Assembly: GCA_002360295.1 (NCBI GenBank)
Contig: DEQI01000075.1
Span: forward strand, 1 to 5,577
Direction: 5' to 3'
Length of the DNA: 5,577 bases
Source: Planococcaceae bacterium UBA3370
Lineage (GTDB): Bacteria; Bacillota; Bacilli; Bacillales_A; Planococcaceae
A program made the position numbers and the translations under genes. Position 1 is the first letter of the stretch; each line of letters opens with the position of its first letter. The notes beneath the pieces were generated by a model. The model ran no database searches. It was not told the DNA's origin and saw only the letters and a list, made by a program, of their open reading frames with translations. This document shows, piece after piece, positions 1-5,245 of this stretch.

Positions 1-30
1 AGTAAAAATGATTTGTGACAAATTATACAT
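1..30 (-). terminator. Possible weak terminator or palindromic site after the operon
   Basis: The 39 bases downstream of the last operon gene contain a perfect 13-bp palindrome, ATTTGT-G-ACAAAT, at 11-23. Read on the minus strand it can fold into a stem of about eight pairs (one A-C mismatch, three-base loop), followed by a short T run at 4-8. The stem is GC-poor, so it would be a weak intrinsic terminator. It could instead be a protein-binding site belonging to whatever lies left of the window. No gene is visible in 1-39. Confidence 0.3.
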
Positions 31-39
31 TCCTTTCTA

Positions 40-699
40 TTATGAAAAGTTATAAGCATTTAATGCGTTGACACTATGTGCAAGAGCAGAACCAGCCTTT
101 AGTGCCGTAGCTACGAAAATAGCTTCTGCTAACTCTTCGCGTGTTACTTCTAATTTCTTTGCATTTTTAGTGTGAATTTCAATACAGTAGGCACACCCAG
201 TTACATGGGCTACAGCAACTGCAATAAGTTCTTTCTCTTTTTTTGTTAAGAGTCCTGGTTTCATTGCCTCTAAATCAAATTTATTAAACGCGCGAAAAGC
301 ATCAGCATGTAATTCATTGAATTCTTTAAAGCGGGCAATATTTGATTTTTGATATAAATCTTCATTATTTACTCCGTCAAATGCCTGTAAAGCATTTAGT
401 CCATGAGCAATAGAAGAGCCAGCTTTTAATGCAGTTGCTACCATAATAGCTTCTGTCATTTCTTCTTTTGAAACCTCTAAATTTTTTGCGCTTGAAACAT
501 GTGCTTCAATGCAATATGGACAGCCCGTAACATGTGCAACGGCTATGGCTATTAACTCTTTTGTTTTTTTAGGAATAATTCCGTCTGAAAGAGCGAGTTT
601 GTCAAATTCAGCAAATGCTTTAAATGGTTTAGGTGCAAGCTTTGCAAGCTCCGGCAACCTACGAATATAAGCTTTTTCATATAAACTGTTATGTTCCAT
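40..699 (-). CDS. Tandem-domain AhpD-like / carboxymuconolactone decarboxylase family protein
   Basis: This 219-residue, apparently cytosolic protein has two copies of the AhpD/CMD fold. Each copy carries the full AhpD-type active-site pattern of a Glu twelve residues before a CxxC, then a His four residues after the second Cys: E48, C60, C63, H67 and E157, C169, C172, H176. The copies are offset by exactly 109 residues and are about 60% identical in a hand alignment of residues 21-107 with 130-216. In AhpD the CxxC pair reduces peroxides with a thiol partner, so a peroxidase or disulfide-reductase role is likely. The CxxC pairs argue against a true carboxymuconolactone decarboxylase. The ATG has a strong GGAGGAG site at 706-712. 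It is the last gene of the operon, 80 bases after the symporter, with no convincing terminator between them. The substrate is unknown. Family assignment is confident; the physiological role is not. Confidence 0.9.
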   Translation of the reverse strand: MEHNSLYEKAYIRRLPELAKLAPKPFKAFAEFDKLALSDGIIPKKTKELIAIAVAHVTGCPYCIEAHVSSAKNLEVSKEEMTEAIMVATALKAGSSIAHGLNALQAFDGVNNEDLYQKSNIARFKEFNELHADAFRAFNKFDLEAMKPGLLTKKEKELIAVAVAHVTGCAYCIEIHTKNAKKLEVTREELAEAIFVATALKAGSALAHSVNALNAYNFS

Positions 700-717
700 T
701 TGTGTCTCCTCCGATTT

Positions 718-735
718 TCTTTAGTAGCCTAAAGA
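718..735. repeat. Perfect inverted repeat just before the AhpD-like gene's ribosome site
   Basis: TCTTTAG and CTAAAGA form two perfect 7-bp arms around the four-base loop TAGC. In the minus-strand transcript this makes a hairpin ending five bases before the GGAGGAG site of the AhpD-like gene. The T run follows it only on the plus strand, where no gene would be terminated. A leftward terminator is therefore unlikely, and an mRNA-stabilising or processing hairpin, or an operator, fits better. The rest of the 80-base gap (700-779) shows no clear promoter. Confidence 0.5.
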
Positions 736-779
736 TTTTTTGATTTGGCCCTATGTTTGGTTTTGAAAAATAATGTGTA

Positions 780-2264
780 TTAAATACTCTCTACTGTTTG
801 TTCGCTTACCATTTCATCGTTTGTAGCTGTAGCTTTCCGTGTGAATGCACTCACTGTTAAACTGACAATTATATTTATACTAAGTGCGATGAACCCAATA
901 TTGATATCTTGTAAATAGGATGGCCAGCTTGGAAACAGCTTACTTAAATGTGCTCCAGTAGCCGCTTGCCAACCTACAATGGCAACACCGACAATAATCC
1001 CAGCGAACACCCCTTGTACTGTTAAAGGGTTTTTCTTCATAAAGCTACAAACAACGGCTGGTACAAACTGAGTGACCAAACCATAACCCATTAAGAATAA
1101 TAATGTGATTGCGCCACCACCACTAAAAGTGAAATAAAGAGCGACAAGTGCTACTAATGGAACTGTATAGCGAGCAATTCGACCAATTTGTTGATCAGTA
1201 GTTTGTGGACGTATTGGTTTTACAATATTTTTTGCAAATAATGTAGCTGCAGACATCAGAATTAATGAACCGGGAACAATAGCAGTTAGTAGACCTGCTG
1301 CTCCAATAAAGCCAACGATTACTGGACTAAATGTTTGTGTGGAGATTTTAAATAAAGCTAAATCAACATCTCCTCCGGACAATTCTGGAACTTGTAAAAT
1401 AGCGGCTGCACCAGCAAATAGAACAAATAAAATAAATAATGCATAAATAGGAAGCATAATCGCATTCTTTCGAAGAGCATTTCCACTCTTTGCTGAAAAA
1501 GTAGCAACAAAAGTATGGGGCCACATATAAAATCCTAATGATGTCAGCATCATTGTTGATATATACCATGACGCACTAAGACCTGAGTCTGGAAGTGATA
1601 AAAATCCTGGTTTAGCAGCTTCAATTGCTTCCCACATTGGTTGAATGCCACCGTAATAATGATAAGGTAAGTAAATACCTAGGAATAAAACAACTGATAG
1701 TATAAGGAAATCTTTAATTACAGCTGTCCAAGCTGAACCATGAATTCCGGAAACCATCACATAAACAATCATGGCAATCGTGCCAATCCAAATTGTTATT
1801 TTCGGATCTATAGCTCCATAAGAAGCTTCAGAAACGATAATGCCAAGACCTTTTAATTGAATAATTAAATAGGGAATGAGTGCTGCTAACCCTACAATGG
1901 CGACGAGCATGCCAAGACTTTTACTTTTATAGGCCTTCTCAAAAAAATCAGATTGTGAAAGTAAATTGTGCTTTTTTCCATAAGCCCATATTTTAGGGGT
2001 TAACCAGTAGGCAATGATGTAGTTCAGCATCACAATATTGTAAAATGCTGCCCCACCTTTACCGTACATCCAGCCACTAATGCCTAAAAATGCACTTGTT
2101 GTATAAATTTCTCCAGCCATTAATAAGAAAATAAAAAAGGATCCAAATCCTCTTCCACCAACGCTCCATTGCTCGAGGCTCATATCTTTTCCTCTACTTG
2201 CCATAATACCTAAAAGAAGCGCGATACCTAAGAAAATAGCGATAATTCCAACTGAAACGATCAT
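780..2264 (-). CDS. Sodium:solute symporter (SSS) family transporter, YhjB-like
   Basis: This 494-residue inner-membrane permease has about 13 hydrophobic segments, roughly at 2-20, 40-60, 72-90, 116-137, 155-172, 182-200, 233-254, 267-291, 311-343, 365-380, 385-405, 413-434 and 455-475. A hydrophilic tail follows. Family hallmarks include the N-terminal WSVGGRGFGSFF segment (33-44), the AGEIYTTSAFLG helix (50-61), SGIHGSAWTAVIKD (172-185) and the GSLILMSAATLFAKN helix (332-346). Length matches the family. The ATG lies one base after the DUF3311 stop (TAA-T-ATG), and its AAAGGAAG ribosome site lies inside that gene, so the two are probably translationally coupled. Bacillus yhjB/yhjC is a similar symporter plus small-protein pair. 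SSS proteins carry sugars, amino acids, carboxylates, pantothenate or acetate. Its neighbours suggest an amino-acid derivative such as an N-acyl amino acid or cysteine conjugate, but the substrate cannot be read from sequence. Confidence 0.93.
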   Translation of the reverse strand: MIVSVGIIAIFLGIALLLGIMASRGKDMSLEQWSVGGRGFGSFFIFLLMAGEIYTTSAFLGISGWMYGKGGAAFYNIVMLNYIIAYWLTPKIWAYGKKHNLLSQSDFFEKAYKSKSLGMLVAIVGLAALIPYLIIQLKGLGIIVSEASYGAIDPKITIWIGTIAMIVYVMVSGIHGSAWTAVIKDFLILSVVLFLGIYLPYHYYGGIQPMWEAIEAAKPGFLSLPDSGLSASWYISTMMLTSLGFYMWPHTFVATFSAKSGNALRKNAIMLPIYALFILFVLFAGAAAILQVPELSGGDVDLALFKISTQTFSPVIVGFIGAAGLLTAIVPGSLILMSAATLFAKNIVKPIRPQTTDQQIGRIARYTVPLVALVALYFTFSGGGAITLLFLMGYGLVTQFVPAVVCSFMKKNPLTVQGVFAGIIVGVAIVGWQAATGAHLSKLFPSWPSYLQDINIGFIALSINIIVSLTVSAFTRKATATNDEMVSEQTVESI

Positions 2265-2265
2265 A

Positions 2266-2472
2266 TTATTCTACTTCCTTTCTTGCATCAGGATTTAAAC
2301 GATGTACGAGAAGCATTATGCCTGTTCCTATGAAAATCCATAGCACCATCCAGAATAGTAAAAACGGTAAACCTAAAACGTATTGTTCAATATCTTTAAT
2401 AAAAGGGACTCCTAAAGGCATGCCCAAATACGCGACTATCGAGAGCAAATAACATAGTTTTTTTCGTGTCAT
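2266..2472 (-). CDS. DUF3311 small membrane protein, symporter partner (YhjC-like)
   Basis: This 68-residue protein has two predicted transmembrane helices (about 7-25 and 33-56), a basic N-terminus (TRKK) and a charged C-terminal tail. The GLPFLLFWMVLW segment (34-45) is the part that resembles DUF3311, a family of short proteins typically encoded beside SSS transporters. The pairing recalls Bacillus yhjC with yhjB, and by analogy the small YhdT protein beside PanF in enterobacteria (a different family). The ATG has an AAAGGGG site nine bases upstream, and the stop is one base from the symporter ATG. It probably acts as an accessory or stability subunit of the transporter, which is inferred from context because no biochemical role is established. 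No other start fits as well. Confidence 0.85.
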   Translation of the reverse strand: MTRKKLCYLLSIVAYLGMPLGVPFIKDIEQYVLGLPFLLFWMVLWIFIGTGIMLLVHRLNPDARKEVE

Positions 2473-2511
2473 ACTATTGACCCCTTTTTAAAATGATAGT
2501 TAATGATTGTC

Positions 2512-3801
2512 CTATTGTTTTACTAAATGGCCAAAGCCATTATCGATAAATAGCGTTTGGACATTTCTTTTATCAGGAGTAAATGGAATGTGATTTTCAT
2601 TATTTAAAAAATCAAATGTGTATTGAACAGTGGCAGCTACACCTAGTTTTAATGCATCCTCATCTAAGTCAAAGAAAACATTATGATGTTCCGCTCCAAT
2701 CCCTTTTTCAAGATTTTGAATGCCGACAAATGCAAATACACCAGGGAAGTATTTAACATAAAACGAAAAGGACTCCGATGCCATCCAAGCAGGGGATGTA
2801 TGTAATACTTGTCCATCCATCGCCTTTTCGATTGCCGTAGCTGCTATTTGTGCACAATCTTTCTGATTGAAAACAATTAGGTCGGATGCTTTAGGCTCTG
2901 TAATAAATTCATAAGTGCAATGATGCAAATCGCAAACTTTTTCTAGTATTCTTTTAAATTCTTTGGCTGCCTGAGCACCTTGCTCGTAGTCTAAATATCT
3001 CGCTGTTCCAGAAAACTGTAAGGTTTCAGGTATAATATTTGAAGCAGAACCTGAATTTATTGTTCCAATGGAGTAGGTAATGGTTTTAAAAGGGTCTAAA
3101 GTACTTAACCTCATCGCCTTTAAATTGCTATAAAAATCAGTAAAACAATCGAGTGGAGCAACTGCTAAATCAGGTCTTGAACCGTGTCCACTTTTACCTG
3201 TTATAACAACATCGAAAACAAATGATGCCGCCATTCTTGCGCCTGAATCGACAGATATCTTTCCGGTAGGACTATCAGATTTTAAATGGATACCCCAAAC
3301 ACCATCTGCGCCTATTTCATGTAAGCGCTTTAAAAGGTTATAAATACCGCCACCCATTTCTTCACCTTGTTCAAAGGCAAGAAGTACTTTCCCTTTAATT
3401 TCATCTTTATGTTGAACTAAGATTTTAGCGGCACCTAAGAGCATGGCTGTATGTCCGTCATGCCCACAAGTATGAGCAGCCTCGTCATTTTTAGAAACGA
3501 CTATTTTTTTCATCATCAAATTATTTTCTTCTTCCTTCATTGGCAGTGCGTCGAGATCTGCCCTAAGGATTAGAGTTTTTCCAAGTTGATTCCCATGAAT
3601 ATAGCCGATAATTCCCCCATCAGGAATCACTTCATACTCTATCCCTAATTTTGCTAACTCATCTGTCACGACTTTCATCGTCCGTACTTCTTGTAAGCCG
3701 ATTTCTGGGTAAGAATGAAGATCTCTTCTTATTTGAATGACATAGTCTTCTATTTCTACTGCAGCTTTTAATGAATCAATACTTAATTCAAATGATTTCA
3801 T
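2512..3801 (-). CDS. M20 (M20D-type) metal-dependent amidohydrolase / N-acyl amino acid deacylase
   Basis: This 429-residue, apparently cytosolic enzyme of the hippuricase/aminoacylase/IAA-amino-acid hydrolase group should cleave an amide bond to free an amino acid. Motifs in order are RRDLHSYPEIGLQE (25-38), RADLDALPMKEE (80-91), HTCGHDGH (110-117), EQGEEMGGG (144-152), IHLKSDSPTG (171-180), TGKSGHGSRPD (201-211, lid-domain His206), GTINSGSASNIIPE (246-259) and AEHHNVFFDLDEDAL (370-384). By analogy with plant IAA-amino-acid hydrolases, the metal ligands should be C112, H114, E148, H172 and H373, with E147 as catalytic base. All are present, so the enzyme looks active. The usual QPAEE is EQGEE, the loop before the CGHDGH motif is a few residues longer than usual, and a tail runs to residue 429. 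An AAGGGG site lies ten bases before the ATG, 27 bases after the PLP enzyme. The acyl substrate is unknown. Confidence 0.92.
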   Translation of the reverse strand: MKSFELSIDSLKAAVEIEDYVIQIRRDLHSYPEIGLQEVRTMKVVTDELAKLGIEYEVIPDGGIIGYIHGNQLGKTLILRADLDALPMKEEENNLMMKKIVVSKNDEAAHTCGHDGHTAMLLGAAKILVQHKDEIKGKVLLAFEQGEEMGGGIYNLLKRLHEIGADGVWGIHLKSDSPTGKISVDSGARMAASFVFDVVITGKSGHGSRPDLAVAPLDCFTDFYSNLKAMRLSTLDPFKTITYSIGTINSGSASNIIPETLQFSGTARYLDYEQGAQAAKEFKRILEKVCDLHHCTYEFITEPKASDLIVFNQKDCAQIAATAIEKAMDGQVLHTSPAWMASESFSFYVKYFPGVFAFVGIQNLEKGIGAEHHNVFFDLDEDALKLGVAATVQYTFDFLNNENHIPFTPDKRNVQTLFIDNGFGHLVKQ

Positions 3802-3828
3802 ATTATATACACCCCTTATGTTTAATTG

Positions 3829-5022
3829 TTAGTTTTGTATATCCTGAAATTCCTTTGCAATTCTTTCGAGAGCCTCTTTTATAAGTGGTCTTGGTGAAGG
3901 GATACATATTCTTTGGTAGCCTAAACCTTCAACTCCAAACAGATGTCCATCCTCTAGTAATACATTTGCTTTGTTATAAATTCGGTCATGAATTTCTGAA
4001 TCTGAAAGGCCATATCCACTAAAATCCATCCACATGACGTATGTTCCTTCAGGGATATAGACTTTGACAGTTGGCATATTTTTGGATAAGAAATTTATCA
4101 CATATTCCATTGTGTCATCTATATATTGTGTGACTTGATCTAACCATTCTTCTCCCTCATTGTAGGCCGCTATAAGGGCAGAAACTGTAAACGGTGATGG
4201 CAACTGCATCCCCAATGCGTTGCTAAATGTATTTCTAATTTCAGCGTTTGAAATAATAACATTTGTACAATGTAGACCTGCTACGTTAAACGTTTTGTTG
4301 ATAGCTGTACAAGTAATAATATGATCCGTTTTGTTTGCCACTTTAGCAATTGGTATAAAGGTTTTATTTTTTCGAATCAAGTCAGCATGAATTTCATCTG
4401 CTACAATCAACACATTATTCTCCTCACAAATAAGTGACAGCCTATTTAATTCTTCATATGTAAAAATTCTTCCGGTTGGGTTGTGCGGGTTGCATAGAAT
4501 GAACATTTTTGTATTTTGTTCTTTTGCTTTTGCTTCAAAATCCTCAAAGTCGATGGAGTAATAGCCATTAGCATCGCGCTTTAAAGCGTTATTTCGAACA
4601 ATTCTTCCATTTTCCTCTATAGCCGCTGTGAAAGGTGGATAAACTGGTCGTTGAATAATGACACCATCTCCAGGATTCGTTAATGCTTTTACCGCTACAT
4701 GTAAGGCGTGAACAGTTCCAGGGCTATATACAATTTCTTCTCGTTTGATTGTCCAGTTATGTCTTTTTTTAAACCAATTCTGGATTGCTTCAAAGTATTC
4801 GTCTGGAAAAACAGAATAGCCAAAAATCCGATGATCCACTGTTTTATGAAGTGCGTCTATTAATGGCTGCGGTACAGGTAAATCCATATCTGCTGTAAAT
4901 AGCGGAATTGTCTCTTGATCATATCTTTCTGTATAGCCAATGGTTTTAATTAACTCTTCGCCATCCCATTTCAAGGAATAAGTATTCCGACGGTTCACTA
5001 TTTCATCAAAATTGTATTTCAC
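3829..5022 (-). CDS. PLP-dependent C-S beta-lyase / aminotransferase, MalY/PatB type
   Basis: This is a 397-residue fold-type I PLP enzyme, the usual length for MalY/PatB proteins. Members cleave cystathionine or cysteine S-conjugates to a thiol, pyruvate and ammonia, and some have aminotransferase activity. Counting from the GTG: NFDEIVNRRNTYSLKWD (4-20) and ADMD (44-47) are characteristic of the group, then YSPGTVHAL (99-107), RPVYPPF (125-131), NPHNPTGR (178-185), VADEIHADL (207-215, D209 at the PLP nitrogen), INKTFNVAGLH (241-251, PLP lysine K243) and PSPRP (376-380, R378 for the substrate carboxylate). The GTG at 5022 is chosen because an AGGAGGAG site sits seven bases upstream and homology begins there. 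The in-frame ATG at 5076 has no ribosome site and only about a dozen transcribed bases before it. This is the first gene of the operon. Lyase and aminotransferase cannot be separated by sequence alone. Confidence 0.9.
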   Translation of the reverse strand: MKYNFDEIVNRRNTYSLKWDGEELIKTIGYTERYDQETIPLFTADMDLPVPQPLIDALHKTVDHRIFGYSVFPDEYFEAIQNWFKKRHNWTIKREEIVYSPGTVHALHVAVKALTNPGDGVIIQRPVYPPFTAAIEENGRIVRNNALKRDANGYYSIDFEDFEAKAKEQNTKMFILCNPHNPTGRIFTYEELNRLSLICEENNVLIVADEIHADLIRKNKTFIPIAKVANKTDHIITCTAINKTFNVAGLHCTNVIISNAEIRNTFSNALGMQLPSPFTVSALIAAYNEGEEWLDQVTQYIDDTMEYVINFLSKNMPTVKVYIPEGTYVMWMDFSGYGLSDSEIHDRIYNKANVLLEDGHLFGVEGLGYQRICIPSPRPLIKEALERIAKEFQDIQN

Positions 5023-5029
5023 AGTATTT

Positions 5030-5037
5030 CTCCTCCT
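5030..5037 (-). promoter_or_regulatory. Ribosome binding site that fixes the GTG start
   Basis: AGGAGGAG on the minus strand, seven bases before GTG 5022-5020, is a near-perfect Shine-Dalgarno sequence. The competing ATG at 5076 is preceded only by AT-rich sequence with no purine-rich site. Confidence 0.85.
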
Positions 5038-5074
5038 AATCAAAAAATTTCTATTTAAAGTCGTTTTTTCAAAC

Positions 5075-5087
5075 ATTTAAATTAAAT
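5075..5087. promoter_or_regulatory. Candidate operator palindrome at the operon start site
   Basis: ATTTAA-A-TTAAAT is a perfect 13-bp palindrome at the predicted operon transcription start (about 5088). A MarR dimer bound there would block the promoter. The region is AT-rich, so a chance palindrome is possible. The assignment to the adjacent MarR protein is inference. Confidence 0.35.
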
Positions 5088-5094
5088 TTCTATC

Positions 5095-5124
5095 AGTTTA
5101 GCACCTTAACTGTAAAAACGTCAA
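5095..5124 (-). promoter_or_regulatory. Sigma-A-like promoter of the leftward operon
   Basis: On the minus strand, TTGACG (5124-5119) matches the -35 consensus at five of six bases. An 18-base spacer follows, then TAAACT (5100-5095) as -10, with an extended TG one base upstream. Transcription would begin near 5088, giving a leader of about 66 bases before GTG 5022. The leader is too short for a SAM riboswitch or T-box. Confidence 0.65.
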
Positions 5125-5193
5125 TAAAAATATCAGATTATTTTTAATATTAGATACTTTGGAACGAACTGAGTAAATATAGATTTCTTTCTA

Positions 5194-5202
5194 TGCTAGA
5201 AT
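5194..5202 (+). promoter_or_regulatory. Extended -10 promoter of the marR-type gene
   Basis: TG-C-TAGAAT is an extended -10 element about 44 bases before the regulator's ATG. No good -35 hexamer stands 16-18 bases upstream (the sequence there is TAAATA-like), consistent with a low-level extended -10 promoter. The predicted start is near 5209. An inverted repeat ATAGA-N6-TCTAT (5179-5194) lies between the expected -35 and -10 positions and could be an autoregulatory site. Confidence 0.45.
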
Positions 5203-5245
5203 GAAGTTAAGTTTGTCTGATTAGTATGGAAAGGGGGAGTTTTAG

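Noticed and set aside
718..742. An intrinsic terminator between symporter and AhpD-like gene
   Set aside because: The T run follows the hairpin only on the plus strand; on the coding (minus) strand the stem is followed by AAAATCGG, so leftward termination is not supported.
1363..1569. A 68-codon open frame inside the symporter gene
   Set aside because: It overlaps the symporter in another frame on the same strand, has no ribosome site or recognisable domain, and its composition (Cys- and Tyr-rich) is typical of an out-of-frame shadow.
3802..3807. A perfect TATAAT just before the M20 gene
   Set aside because: It has no -35 partner at proper distance and lies within ten bases of the start codon, so transcription would begin inside the gene. 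It is part of the AT-rich spacer between ribosome site and ATG.
5023..5088. A riboswitch or T-box in the leader of the sulfur-linked operon
   Set aside because: The predicted leader is only about 66 bases, AT-rich and without paired stems, too short for a SAM riboswitch or T-box.
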